A stretch of 64,000 nucleotides of DNA from Babesia bovis T2Bo (taxonomy: Eukaryota > Apicomplexa > Aconoidasida > Piroplasmida > Babesiidae): assembly GCF_000165395.2 (NCBI RefSeq), contig NW_026261572.1, forward strand, positions 1 to 64,000, written 5' to 3'. Made by a program: the position numbers and the translations under genes. Below are positions 17,746 to 29,900 of the stretch, one piece after another; within the stretch, counting starts at the first letter, position 1, and each line of letters opens with the position of its first letter. The notes beneath the pieces are model-generated. The model saw only the letters and a list, made by a program, of their open reading frames with translations, did not search any database and was not told where the DNA came from.

Positions 17746-19068
17746 ATGCCAGAGATAAAGGAAGGCATCGGCTGTTACGCCGAGAAGTATGTACCACTGG
17801 TACCATTGACGGGAATGACCATCACCTTCCTGGTAGTTGCTGTCTTGGGTCTAGGGTTCTATTGCGCCTTGATGATTAACTGCTTACTATCAATACTTCA
17901 AAAATGGGCGAAATATGAGAAAGTCAAGTTACTGAAATCTGAAACTAAGACACCGCTATCATTTCTGATTATGGTGATGTATATACTGTTGCACGTGTAT
18001 GGGTACAAATGCTCGTTTGTCGAGACTCCTATTTGCCGCAGGCGGGTGCTGTTCATTGGATTAGGCTTTGTGGTAGTGTTCTGTTCATTCGTAGCAGTAA
18101 TGCTAGCTACCATCCCTGAGGAGTGGCTGAAGCCCGCTGGACTTAATACCCGGATCAATGCTAAACACCGTGTCTATGGCGCCATGGGTTTTTCGGGACT
18201 CCAGATAATCGCACTTGTTGGATTCATGTTTGCCGCATATAAGCAACACTGCTTTGGGAAGTGCATGACCAGGAGCCGCAAAGCATTTTATGTAATAGCA
18301 GTACTGAATCTAATACACCTGATAGGTTACATAGTTAACCTAGGAATGTTTTACAGGGAGGGTAAACTGCAGGAGGAAATGTCCACGATGAAAGATAAAG
18401 AGGAGTGGAAAGTGTACCAGGGAAGGGCTACTCTTAACTACCTACTGTTGATAGCACTTGTGATAAGTGCATACCAGGTCAATATGTGCTGCACACCTTT
18501 CAATGGCTATGAAGGCATATTTTTACTGTTTGGTGGTGCAGTTATTGGCTGTATCATATGCGCCATGTTGGCCTGTGAAATGGATAACGTTCCTGATGGA
18601 AAGGACTACCAGCACGCCATATATCCTATTTTGTTCCTACTGCTAGTATTTACTGGTTTGTGGCTATACTGTTTACATGCAGCTAAACCGTTTGGACAGT
18701 ACCATACTGTATGGGAAGTGGGATGCTTCATGCTAGGCCTTTTCTTATTGGCCATGATAGTCATTGCAGGTGTGGTCATGGTTGCAGCGGCAGGAAACAA
18801 TCAGTGGAATATTCAAGGAATCAAAATCTTTGAAGGATTCCACTCATTGGCAATTCCTGCATACTTCCTTATTGTCCTTGTACTGTTTATAATCTATGGT
18901 CGCAAGAGCGGCTTACTTAAGCGCATGGGTTTGTGGTTCAAGAAGGCACCTGAAACGGTCCAACCTCCAGTAACCCCGGAGCTAGAGCCTAGTGAACCAT
19001 GTCAACTTCGCGGACCAGAATCAGTAGGAGGTGTCTACCACGATTCGAGGCTGCATCCAGCAAAGTAG
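17746..19068 (+). CDS. Multi-transmembrane variant-family protein (subfamily C, 440 aa)
   Basis: 440 aa, about ten hydrophobic segments, tandem paralogue of 15736-17061. Marks: LHVYGYKCSFVETPICRR near residue 85, HCFGKCMTRS.K.FY near 168, SAYQVNMCCTPF near 243, and HAAKPFGQY near 309. The C-terminal tail repeats the LRGPES.GGV..DS.LHP signature of its neighbour. It is the last variant-family gene before the core genes begin. Function unknown. Confidence 0.85.
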   Translation: MPEIKEGIGCYAEKYVPLVPLTGMTITFLVVAVLGLGFYCALMINCLLSILQKWAKYEKVKLLKSETKTPLSFLIMVMYILLHVYGYKCSFVETPICRRRVLFIGLGFVVVFCSFVAVMLATIPEEWLKPAGLNTRINAKHRVYGAMGFSGLQIIALVGFMFAAYKQHCFGKCMTRSRKAFYVIAVLNLIHLIGYIVNLGMFYREGKLQEEMSTMKDKEEWKVYQGRATLNYLLLIALVISAYQVNMCCTPFNGYEGIFLLFGGAVIGCIICAMLACEMDNVPDGKDYQHAIYPILFLLLVFTGLWLYCLHAAKPFGQYHTVWEVGCFMLGLFLLAMIVIAGVVMVAAAGNNQWNIQGIKIFEGFHSLAIPAYFLIVLVLFIIYGRKSGLLKRMGLWFKKAPETVQPPVTPELEPSEPCQLRGPESVGGVYHDSRLHPAK

Positions 19069-19945
19069 TTAGAAATACTCTCAGGACCGAGTCCTGGAAT
19101 TTGAATCACTGGATATGTATCTAATTCATAAATGACGTCCTCTATGAAAACACACTACATTATATTACAGTGTTTTAGAAAGACGGTGTTTTGTCTTACC
19201 CATTTAATTCAACAATTACGTCCACGTTGTACCATAACAATATGCCAGAATAAAGGTAATTTGTTATTAGATGTGGATGTTTGAATATCTACTTTATCAG
19301 CCACATTTTATGCTTTCCGAAGCATGTATGATATTTCCTAGGTTGTTCTCCTGAAACCCATCAAACTAGGGTAGAATATTAATCATATTAATATTACTTA
19401 AAACAGTCTGCATTGCATCATTTTGTTCAATGTTAATACTTGCTACGATGACGTGAACATTAATGGTATAGTGCAGCTCCGTGGCATTACTATTTCGTAT
19501 TATACATTCTTTTCCCAATCTCATATCATAGTTCATCCGTTTATTTCCATAATATATATATATATATATATATATATTCACTGTGCTACAATCTGTAAAG
19601 CCCAGATTTGCAATTTGCGTGGATACATTGGATGAACATACCTTTATTATAGCGCCACACAGCATTGAGTAATAGAGAATGTGATATTGCACATGACAAA
19701 GTGTCATGTACATCTAATTTAGTTTAATTCTACCTTCTGCTCCACATTTTAGCCTAGAAAAATCCAACCTTCATCGCTTCTGGTGTTTTGATTTACTTCG
19801 CTAAACATACGAAGATAGCTTGTTATAATGCAAGTTATTACAAGAACACATTTCAAATCTTAGATAACGTCGAATGTCAGAAAATCAGCAAATTTACAAC
19901 AGGCTATAATTAATTTTCAAAAGAGTTGTCAACGTTTATATTTTT
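19069..19945. other. Boundary spacer between variant zone and core genes
   Basis: About 880 bp, AT-rich, with an AT dinucleotide run at 19552-19577. TAGTAC/GTACT words, common to the left, become rare here. No gene seen. It separates convergent genes, so it holds two 3' regions. Confidence 0.55.
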
Positions 19946-21061
19946 CTATGACAGACATTCCGACCTGTACGGGTTGAAATATAAACCATAATTTCTTACG
20001 TCTATTGTCTCCGAAATTCTATCCAACGAAATTCCTGTTCCTCCACTCTTGTATATGGCAAATAAATCTCCAAATCCATTGAAATACATAGATACCTTAG
20101 TAATCATAGAACATGTATTAAAGACAACTAACTTGGGTCGTAACGGTTCTTTCCTCGAGCGTATTGGCATCCACAAGACATTGGCGATTATATGAAGATC
20201 CCGATGTGACATATACGGGATTGTGATACAAGCTACGAAAATCCATAACCATTGTTATAAAATTTACTTCAAGGTTGATGAATAGTTGGCATCAAGATCA
20301 AGACGCATTCCATCACCGTTCAATTGCGTGTCCTGGATAATATATTCAAACAGAAGTTGTAAACTACCGGTTTCCGATAAGACATTAACGCTTTAAATAC
20401 CGCTATATTGGTTGCATCCAAAAGGTTTCCATCGTTTTGCAAAATATGTATATTTACCCTCAGACACCAAACCTACGCAACTTTATATTATGAATTAAAG
20501 TTTTAAATATCAATTAGCTTCACATTAAAAGATCACCCCAAACGTACATGTTTACGCGAAACTATACAAAGAGATTCCACATCTATTATACCAGAATCCT
20601 TGTATATCTTTTCGATGGCATACGATATTTCCTGTTCTACATCAGAAGCTTTCCCCGGTTCATAATTCAGTGAACACATAGGTGAAAGTTCAACAGAAAA
20701 CGTAACTATACCCTCCGTTGGATGTTCCACATTAGGAGGAACTATTTCAGAAGAGACCGCCACGAAAACAATAGTATCACCTAGAGATACAATAACCTGT
20801 AAAATGAGAATGATGGTTTTCGACAAAAATGGTATAAAAATATAAACATGCCATATCACATATACATTTATTAGCGACGAACAAAAAACATACATTTCCG
20901 GGATTTGCTAGCTGCTCTACATGAATCTTCCGGGGTTGAATTGAAGTCCTTCCATCTAACCTTTTCCCTACCAATAGAGCATTTCCAACCAACTCATGTG
21001 TATATGTATCTACAACAGCGGAACGCAGGAAGTCAATGTGTTCAATGCTTGGTGGCTTCAT
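19946..21061 (-). CDS. RRP45: Exosome complex RNase PH-like subunit RRP45 (EXOSC9)
   Basis: Six exons on the minus strand: 20894-21061, 20548-20796, 20368-20472, 20268-20332, 20133-20232, 19946-20095. Introns are 97, 75, 35, 35 and 37 nt, all GT-AG, and the joined frame is 278 aa. Matches recalled EXOSC9 closely: KRLDGR near residue 33, TEGIV.F.VELSPM and EPGKASD at about 90-115, VESLCIV then VW.LRV...L..DGNLLDA at about 130-160, and CLVDANTLEER then a KSGG end. It is a structural subunit of the RNA exosome core ring, acting in rRNA processing and RNA decay. It stops after the RNase PH fold, without the long acidic tail of animal EXOSC9. It shares a short divergent promoter with 21367. Confidence 0.9.
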
Positions 21062-21637
21062 AATGGTTAATGATTCATAAGGCTCCCATTTGATGGCATT
21101 TTAGACACAGCAACATTTATGCTGAACGATATCTATTCATATGATTTAATAGTGTATTTCCAGTTAATGTGTATTGATATATGCGGGTTGGGCGCATAAT
21201 ATCCTACTTTCATGTATCCCATGGAAGGCGCCCTCGATGCTACACACCACAGGAAGCCAGAAAATAGATTTAAATACACTTTGTATTGCAATGTGAATTA
21301 GATTATGTTATAATGCGGCCTATTGGCCTGCAGCTGGGTTCGTGTTATTCAGCTGTTTTAGCTATAATGCATAATTCATGGAGCCTTCTTGTATCTGTGT
21401 TGTTTGTAACATACTACGATGTTAACTCCATGATTATAGGTGTTAATGTTGGACACAGCTTCCAACTACAACATACCCTTTCCTTCCGCCATGGCTTCCT
21501 TGCGTCTAACATACAATGTAGAAGGCCTAGCGATATCCAACGAAGAAAAGACACTGCTAGTGAGTTAACAATAGTTGATTGTGTCTTGCTATGAGCAATT
21601 TTTTTTTAATCGGGCAATGATGTGGAAGTATTGAGTT
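21007..21637. repeat. Tandem direct duplication, unit 1
   Basis: Matches 23227-23862 at an offset of 2,220 bp. It includes the first 17-18 codons of RRP45, the 305-bp divergent promoter and the whole small secreted-protein gene. The promoter part differs by about 4 percent, the gene by about 14 percent. Confidence 0.9.
21367..21594 (+). CDS. Small putative secreted protein, copy 1
   Basis: 75 aa from ATG 21367; the frame is open further upstream, with another ATG at 21313. The start MHNSWSLLVSVLFVTYYDVNS looks like a signal peptide with possible cleavage around residue 21. The mature part of about 55 residues is basic, with two Cys. No family recognised. Copy 2 at 23587 has the same length, no indels and the same stop, but 21 of 75 codons are changed. 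Divergent from RRP45 across 305 bp. Whether it is expressed is unproven; a conserved frame despite rapid change argues for coding. Confidence 0.5.
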   Translation: MHNSWSLLVSVLFVTYYDVNSMIIGVNVGHSFQLQHTLSFRHGFLASNIQCRRPSDIQRRKDTASELTIVDCVLL

Positions 21638-21972
21638 CGTATCCATTAATCTTTGTTCCCATTTTCGGAGTATACGTGTCACTTATCAAAATAACATTTG
21701 TTTTCAAGAATGCTTAAATTTCTGATTGATATTATATACCGTGAGATAGAAATAAGGATTAACCGAATTTCACTCGTGCTACTTTAGGCAATGGTGGAAC
21801 GGTAGAAGAATATACAACATGCAAGTCTTGCTTGAAGACAACGCATGACAGACCATGATTCGCAAAAACGTATATCATAACCAACTAATCCAAATATTTC
21901 AGAGTCCATTGGATTGTATGCAATTTTTCCAGGTGGTGACAACATACGTCTTAATCATTTATGCGAGGGCGA

Positions 21973-22215
21973 TCATTTAGCAATGAGGTCGCAAGTATTG
22001 TTCACTTTAGGCTCTTTGGGTTTTGACATCACTGCATTAGTTATATACATTATGGAGCCAAGGAAGAATTCAACACATCCGATATAATATATTATATTAT
22101 CCCCCGTAAATGTTGTATGTAATGTCAAACATGTACCGATGAATCCATTGAACACAATGTGTAATAGAAATGAAAGCAAAAGAGAAGTTACTGTGTCACC
22201 CACTGAAGGAGCCAT
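21973..22215 (-). CDS. Small two-TM protein, possibly Vma21-like
   Basis: 80 aa with a good ATG at 22215. Two hydrophobic segments (about residues 10-32 and 43-61) flank a short polar loop (TFTGDN), and the C-terminus is Lys-rich (KPKEPK). This is the layout of V-ATPase assembly factor Vma21, but I see no diagnostic residues, so the assignment is a guess. It lies between the two units of the tandem duplication. Confidence 0.4.
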   Translation of the reverse strand: MAPSVGDTVTSLLLSFLLHIVFNGFIGTCLTLHTTFTGDNIIYYIGCVEFFLGSIMYITNAVMSKPKEPKVNNTCDLIAK

Positions 22216-23226
22216 TATGTCTTCTCATTCATGTCAATCTACTAGATCATTGACATTAGAACACCTTATGATCCATCCAGCGATTGCTTTACATTGCCTT
22301 CCCCCAATGAAGATAATACCGATAAATAAATCCCTAATGAATCATTCCTATTAGCATAATACTATATGTTGCACACGATGTTTTCGGCTCAAATAATCTG
22401 AACTTGATATATTCAAAATGTGAATGTCCGATACTTGGACGGTCATAATATAAAGAAACTTATAATGAATCCACTACTAACTTTACATAGGAATTATAAA
22501 CTCTAAGAATGTGAAAGCAATACAATTGTCAAAACGCATTCCTTGACTCGTTTATTGATTCACCTGCTCGTCGTAGCTTCTCCGATATCGTAACCACCAT
22601 GCAATAAAACGTGAAATATGATTGATTTCATATATTCATGTTTTAAAACAACGACCATCTGTTATTATCTTGAAGAATGTAGGACTTTTGTAACACCACA
22701 TTTTGTAATGGGTTCTTGCCGATTCTGAAGTTGCTGTATGACACCAAGATATTGTGACAAATGATATACGCAACATATGCGGTATGCACGTCATTTATCT
22801 TTCTGAAAACGTGCATTACACATTCATCAATGCAGGTGGAAGCAACTTTTCCGTTGACCACACATCACGTTGATGAATATGACGGACGCTGTTTTCATAG
22901 ATCTCTACCTTTCATGAGCTACACTGTTGAAATTACTATGCAAATTTATAATGATTTATGGCACCTATGTTAAAATGCGTCATGTTACGATATCACTATC
23001 GCGAAAATATACTTGAATGAGGAATTATTGCAATTTGTATTACGGTGAAAGTGGTGTATTATATATATATATATATATATGAATTACTATATTAAAATGC
23101 AAATGACACACAATGACCTAGATTTATGAAAATACGTATAAAACAGAGGTTCAATTCACTCAACAGCACCGTTATTTACTCCTACTGTAGTGCGTATAGT
23201 TGTTAGTTCCCATTTCTCTGTATTAT
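22216..23226. other. Intergenic region with uncertain small frames
   Basis: A 72-codon minus-strand frame at 22643-22861 begins at GTG and is closed upstream by a stop. It could be an exon (C-I-D-E-C near its start), but I could not build a gene from it. An AT dinucleotide run lies at about 23058-23080. Confidence 0.4.
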
Positions 23227-23283
23227 TATCTACAATAGCTGAACGCAGGAAGTCAATGTGTTCAATGCTTGGTGGCTTCATAA
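23227..23283 (-). pseudogene. RRP45 5' remnant
   Basis: The first 17-18 codons of RRP45 (MKPPSIEHIDFLRSA) reappear, reading leftwards from 23283, then homology stops. It was carried along with the divergent promoter when the adjacent small gene was duplicated. Confidence 0.85.
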
Positions 23284-23586
23284 TGGTTAATGATTCATAA
23301 GGCTCCCATTTGATGGCATTTTAGACACAGCAACATTTATGCTGAACGATATCTATTCATATGATTTAATAGTGTATTTTCTGTTAATGTGTATTGATAT
23401 ATGCGGGTTGGGCGCATAATATTCTACTGTCATGTATCCCATGGAAGGCGCCCTCGATGCTACACACCACAGGAAGCCAGAAATCAGATTTAAATACACT
23501 TTATATTGCAATGTGAATTACATTCTGTTATAATGCGGCCTATTGGCCTGCAGCTGGGTTCGTGTTATTCAGCTGTGTTAGCTATA

Positions 23587-23814
23587 ATGGACAATTCATG
23601 GAGCCTTATTGTATTTTTGTTGTTTGTAACATACTACGATGTTAACTCCATGATTATAGGTGGTAATGTTGGACACCATCTCCGACGACAACATACTCTT
23701 TCCTTCCGCCATGGATTCGTTATGTCTAATATACAATGTAGAAGTCCTAGCGTTATCCAACGAAACACTAATACTGCTGGTGAGTTCACAAAAGCTGAAT
23801 GTGTCTTGCTATGA
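23587..23814 (+). CDS. Small putative secreted protein, copy 2
   Basis: 75 aa from ATG 23587, starting MDNSWSLIVFLLFVTYYDVNS, a signal-peptide-like stretch. Same length and stop as copy 1 (21367). The signal region is well conserved and the mature part heavily substituted, almost always by amino-acid replacement. No family recognised. It has its own copy of the divergent promoter. Confidence 0.5.
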   Translation: MDNSWSLIVFLLFVTYYDVNSMIIGGNVGHHLRRQHTLSFRHGFVMSNIQCRSPSVIQRNTNTAGEFTKAECVLL

Positions 23815-24033
23815 GTACATTTTGCTTTATTTAATTGGGCAATGATGTCGAATTATGGAGTTGTTGTTTTAATTCAGTATCTCGTGTCTTCTTACTTGGT
23901 TGCATAAATAATCATTGTACCTAATGTACTTAAATTAATTTTTTCTCGACATTAAATTGCTTTTCTATATCATTCAGATATTACATCTACGTTTTACCAC
24001 CGGAATTTCAAAGTAGCTGGTGATTCAATTGAG

Positions 24034-26263
24034 ATGGGACCATTGCGGTGTGATGTTTATGGTACAGTACAGGACGTATTAACTAAGAATGAACTTCCCA
24101 CATCTGAGACCAGCATTGTTAATCGACGTTTGCAAGCATCGCGTCTGTGGGAAAAGTACAAGCATCGTTTTCCATCTTTGGAAACTGAATCCGAGTTTTA
24201 TGAACGCATACGTTCTATGCCAATCGTTACGATCAAGGTGAACGGATATGTCATAGATGTTCATCAGGGTGGTTTGGGTCTTCCGTGGTTCATCGATGCA
24301 TCTAATCGGTTGAAACTGTTAAATTGTTTGGAAGAGGATGCTATGGCGCATAATGATTTAAAGGTTCCAGTATCTGCAAATCAAATACCATTTTTTGAGA
24401 GTGGCAGCCATTGGCTCCCTCTGCCTGGTATTCCTGCATCATATTTACCTAATATACGTCTTATTGAACATCGCACTGATGTGGAAGGCTACGAATATGT
24501 GACTGTACTACAAGATATTGATCGTAATTACACATGGACATACGAGAAGTCTACGCAGAATAGGGTGAACATGTTTAACAAGCATGGACCATTGGATCTC
24601 TATGAGCTAACGCCATCTGGAATCCAACCAATTAAGGTAGAAGACGATACGAAATACACGCCATATATACCGGTGGATTACTTCAACGTACCGGAGGATG
24701 TTACACGTTTTTTTCCCAGAAAACCTCGTGACACTGGTATCTTCCGGTTACCTAAATTGGATGATGTGTTGAATATTAAAATGCGTAACATGCATCGGGA
24801 TCAAGTTTTATTATCCTGTGCTTCACCAGCACCATTCGGTTATGTGCAGCGATGCCAGAACTTTTGGAAGACGGTTTCTACAAAGCATAATGCATCCGGG
24901 GCAGTTGTGAGTTATCGCCAACTTGGTTGCAGCGATTTGAATGTCTCCGATATTTGTTTGGGCACTATGGCCTTTGGCGGTTCAGTGGACGAAGCTACTT
25001 CTAATGATTTGCTAGATTATGCGATCAACGATATGGGCATAAATTTTGTGGTAAGCTGTTGATGTTGACGTTTGTAATATACGTTAGGACACATCGGAAT
25101 TGTATCCATTACCAACATCGTCTGATACATATGGTAAATGTGAATCTATCATTGGTAGATGGATCAAACGAAGAGGCCCCGGTGCACGATCAAAGGTTGT
25201 TATCGCCACGAAGGTTGCTAGCAGGAGTTCACAGTTATCGTGGTTAAGATCAGGGTATGTTGTTGTTTTATAAAACTATCGAATCCCAGCGACTGCAACC
25301 TATCGAAGGAGAATATATTGAAGGCTGTTGACGGGTCTTTGTCTCGTTTGAATACAGACTACATTGATTTATTGCAATTACATTGGCCTGACCGTTACGT
25401 CCCAATGAATGCTAACGGTGACTTTCACGAAGTCTTTCATGATACCGAGGTATATTAGCTTTTTAACTGTTCCATTATGTTCCGCAGAACATGATCGATG
25501 AGAATAGCGTCCCTCTAGAAGATCAGCTAGACGCAATTCAGACGTTAATAACCCAGGGAAAGGTTTGTTTGCGTAATATATTACATGATTGAATAGATTC
25601 GACATTGGGGTTTGTCCAATGAAACTCCCTGGGGAACGTTGCGTTTCTATAAGCTGGCAAAACAAGCTGGCATAGCTGCTCCAGCATCTGTGCAATTGAA
25701 TTACAATTTACTCTGCCGAAATGAAGTGGAAAAGGGATTTGTCGAATTATGTCGTCCTCAAAATACAGGTAGGAAGTGTTTTTTTCTTTTGATATGCTTG
25801 CTACAGGCATCGCAATTCTAGCTTACGGCGCCCTTGCTGGTGGTATATTGACTGGGAAATATTTGGAATATATGGATCCGACGACTTCAGGTCGCTTGCT
25901 AAGGTTCCCATCATATATGTCACGATACAGGTGGGTTATAAGTCCAAATACATCATACTCATTAGGGGTTCATTGGCTGCACGTGCAGTGAAGGACTATT
26001 ACAACATTGCAATGTCGTACAAGTACCCTAATTTATGTGCTCTTGCCTTACGCTGGGTGCTTACGAGACCATTCATCTGTAGCACGGTTAGTAGCCCATA
26101 GATACTGATAAAACTATACTAGATAATTGGCGCGAACGACTTTTACCAATTACGTGAAAACATCCACTGCTCAATGACTTCTTTGGGGATAACTGACCTA
26201 CTAGAGCGAGAGATTAACCAGCTGCATTGGAAATGGCGTGATCCAATTCGCATTTGTCAGTAG
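24034..26263 (+). CDS. Tas-like aldo-keto reductase with a long N-terminal domain
   Basis: Eight exons: 24034-25050, 25088-25254, 25290-25449, 25488-25562, 25597-25768, 25807-25930, 25966-26086, 26123-26263. Introns are 34-38 nt and the product is 658 aa. Residues of about 305-658 match bacterial Tas-type aldo-keto reductases: RQLG.SDL.VS.ICLGTM.FG, D340 and Y345 in VDTSELYPLP, K381 in IATK, H426 in QLHWPDR, then GLSNETPWG and LAYGALAGG. The Asp-Tyr-Lys-His tetrad is complete, so NAD(P)H-dependent carbonyl reduction is likely; substrate unknown. The first ~300 residues match nothing I know. The frame is open upstream to a CATTCAG acceptor-like site, so a further 5' exon is possible. Confidence 0.88.
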
Positions 26264-26916
26264 TATCTTTTTGTATTTTCAAATTCTCTTTTTGTGACAA
26301 AGCATTTGGAACAGGAAGTGTACTATTATCGTTCTATTAGTTGAGTTTTGAGTCATATTAACGTTCGTTTTAATTCGATGTGTAATGTTGCGGCATTTTG
26401 TTTACCAATTAAACTGCTGTTATGATGACAATAGACTTGCTAGATAAAGTTGTGGTCTCTAAAACAGTAAATAAGTATGTTGATCCATTTGCTGAACCAT
26501 AACATGTATTCTGTTTGATATGTGTTACGTTACACATCTCCACATTTTAATAATATACATGCTGTTGAATACAGCATTTAAAAATAAATATTCAACAGTC
26601 ATCACATGTTTAACCAAATGAGTTTTTATGCATTTGAAAGTGAACATTGCGCCGTTTTTTGATCTATGATTCTTGTCTTCCACATGACGTTGGATACAAT
26701 GCATTGTTTTACATGTAATAGTTATTAATACAGGTTGATACATATATTTTTCAGTATTCACAGAATGTAACATGATCACTTGTGGCGAATTTCATATATA
26801 TGAAGTAGAAGTGGATGTTACTTTTGTTGATGTTAATGGATGTTGATTTTTTCCGTGTTAGTCACACAGTTCGCTATTGATGAATTTAATAATACAATAC
26901 ACATATCTCATTTGTT
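26264..26916. other. Intergenic region, no gene seen
   Basis: 653 bp, very AT-rich, between two plus-strand genes; the frame at 26525-26779 minus is a shadow. Confidence 0.55.
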
Positions 26917-29900
26917 ATGAATATGGAACATTTTCAATTATCTCTGATTCGCAGTTTGGAGGATGAAGACCAATATATATATGAATTACATCGACGTCGC
27001 CATGGGCTCCAGTCCCGTAATCATGGAAGTAACCCAAGTATAAACATTCAAATAGAGTTAGAACTAGAATCTATTCGAACTGTCAGGTCCATCATACGTT
27101 TAAAGGATAATGGAGCGCTACAATGTTGTTTGGAAGCACCTGTTATCCCCGAGCACAGCGATCTCATGACACCGCCTTTGCGGTTCATCGAAGAAGCAAA
27201 CAAAAATATAGGCAAAACTTATAGAAATGATAATCCGATGGTATCGGATAATGCTGATGACGATTCACTGTCGGCAAGTACATCTAACAAACCAGATAAC
27301 TGTGGTACACAATTGGAATCGGCTGAAGATAAAAATGTTAGTGGATTACTACCAAGTCGAAGCAAAGGCAACATGGATGATGTGGCCGAAGGCTGTAGTA
27401 ATGATAAAATAAATGAAAATGATGCAGCTAGTGATGCTAGTTCGGTTCCGTCCTGTGTAGATCATGGCATTATTGCGCCCCAAATTAAATCCAAGGATGA
27501 CGAAGGATCAATTACAGAAAATATCCAGGTTAAACCTGTTATTACAAATCTGATGATGACATCTGTTGTGTCAGTTGATAATATTTTTACAACTGATTCC
27601 AGCACGGACGTAAAACCGAATAGTGAAACCACAGTTCCAGAAGATTTTATGATAGCGGTCACTGCTGATGTCAAATCACCGGATGATGACGTTACGCATT
27701 CCCTTGAGAATAATTGCGTAGATGATTCTCCCGATTCAACCAGCAAATCTCCCGAATCTCCGGATGATAAGATACCGGAAGTCATCGTACGTCACACTGA
27801 AGATCAATCTACTATGGACTTACAGGAAAAGGGGAGCCCACTAGACAATGATTCATCGGATCATGCACAGGACACAAAGATGAAGATCGATGAAACACCA
27901 CTCACAGATGCCTTGAATATATCTTCACCGCTAACTTCCATGACTACGGAACCGCTTGCTGTAAAATCTACAGATGATGGTTGCAAAACCGTAGTTGAAA
28001 TGACAGACAATATTGCGGTTGATATTAAGACTATAGATGAACCGATTATTTCTCCTCCCGAGGTGCTGAAGTCAATAGATATTCCGGATGAAACTGGCTT
28101 ATTGTCTACTGTTGTATCACGTAAAGCTGGTGATCAGCACTCTGAGTTACTATCTGTGGATTCTGTATCCATTTCAAGGGGGGAGGACGAGCCTATCACT
28201 GACCCTGTTGTATCTTCTAGTAAAATACCTTCCGATATTGATGAACTTGGAAGTGTTCATCAGTCGACTGATCATGTGGAAACAATGGCTACTACCGGTA
28301 ATGATGATAAAAAACCTTCTAACGATACAACAGTTGTTAGCCCTTTGGATAGTGATGACCACAGAGAATCAATAAATGACGTTGTGTCTCCGATGTCTTC
28401 GTTGAGTAATACTAACGCAATGATTAGCCCAGTTTCTTCTACTGATGAGGAGATAATACACAGTGACGTAAATCACATATCTGATGTCGATACAGATGTA
28501 AATGAGACGGTTGGTACGCTTCCGAATGACGCCGTGATGGATGAAGATAAGGATGTGCTTCGCACTGATGCACCCATAAGTGATGCAGAAACACTAGTAA
28601 TGTCACATACAGTATCAATGGATGCCACAATGGAAAACTCTATACCTTTGGATGCGCCTGAACATATTGAGGATAGAATGCAAGAGGCATCAATTCCACG
28701 CGAGGAGAACCCCGTCGAAGAAAATGCTATTACGGAAATCACCGTATTAAACAACGATTCAAAACTGTTTTCTGAGTCTGCATCTACTCTAGATACAGTG
28801 GTATCATCGGAACAAAATTTATCTCCTACAATTGCATTATCTAGTAGCACAACATCCACGGATAAAGGGGATAATAATGAATTAGAGTACACGTTGGATT
28901 CCGCGAAAACAGTTTCGTTGGAAGAGTCAAACCATTCATTTGGAAAGGCAAATACTGTTGCCACTGATTCTATTGTCAACCGACCAGAGATTATCCCACG
29001 TAGTTCTTTCTCTGTCGCTCTTGATGACGATGATTCTTCTAACAAATTACACTCTAATATTTTGAATGGTGAAAATACGGAAGAAACAATGAACATTAGG
29101 AAACTATCCTCTAGGAATTCCGATAATAGTGTAAGTGCATCATCGCCATCTGAAAAGGGATTACATTCAGAGGGGGAGACTGACCATCCCGAACCAATAT
29201 CATCGTTAGCTAGTGCTAATTCGAGTACATTTGATGCTTCTGATTCAAATGTTCTTACTATTCCGCCTTCTACTTGCACGGCATCCGATGTATCTTCTCC
29301 TGGCAAGACTGAAACAATGATGTCAACACAGATGGACAACTTATCGGTTATTAAATCTGATAACGGAGAAATCGTGCATGAAGTAGCTGAAGCACATCCC
29401 GATGAATTGAAGGAGGCTAATAATGAAATCATTCATGAATCACCTCAACCTCTTGATTCAGAACAATTTAAAACTATCGTAACAAATACGTTGGCTGCAG
29501 ATCCCCATCTGGATGTAGATTCGGGTAATGTACAGCCATCTAAATCTGTGGAAGAATGTGATCCATCTGTCAACTCAAAGGAGATAATATCTACATCAGA
29601 CCTATCGGATTCGGGAACTGAGGAAGAACATTTCGCTAAATCTAATGAAACAGATGGTTGTGATATTAAACCAGAAAGTTGTATTGAACCTTCTACTAGT
29701 GAATCTCATCGTGAGAATGATACCTGTGAGCCGGCAGCCATTGAGAATGACGGTGATGATACTACAGTACCGTCGAATAACAATGCACTGTCTACGCACA
29801 CCGTCAGTTTAGAGGCTACGGAAGAACCAAATGATGATATGAAGAATATTTCAATTGACGGTAATGCCACTGATAATATGAAGATACGTTCTCTTTCGGA

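Larger units (their letters stand above)
23227..23862. repeat. Tandem direct duplication, unit 2
   Basis: Second unit of the duplication described at 21007-21637, in the same orientation. Confidence 0.9.

Noticed and set aside
22643..22861. Minus-strand frame with CIDEC, considered as a small Tim-type protein
   Set aside because: Cys spacing does not fit twin CX3C, the start is GTG, and no partner exon could be placed.
28473..29432. 319-codon antisense frame (and another at 30138-30701)
   Set aside because: Mirror of the Ser/Asp-rich plus-strand gene; the codon bias of that gene removes stops on the other strand.
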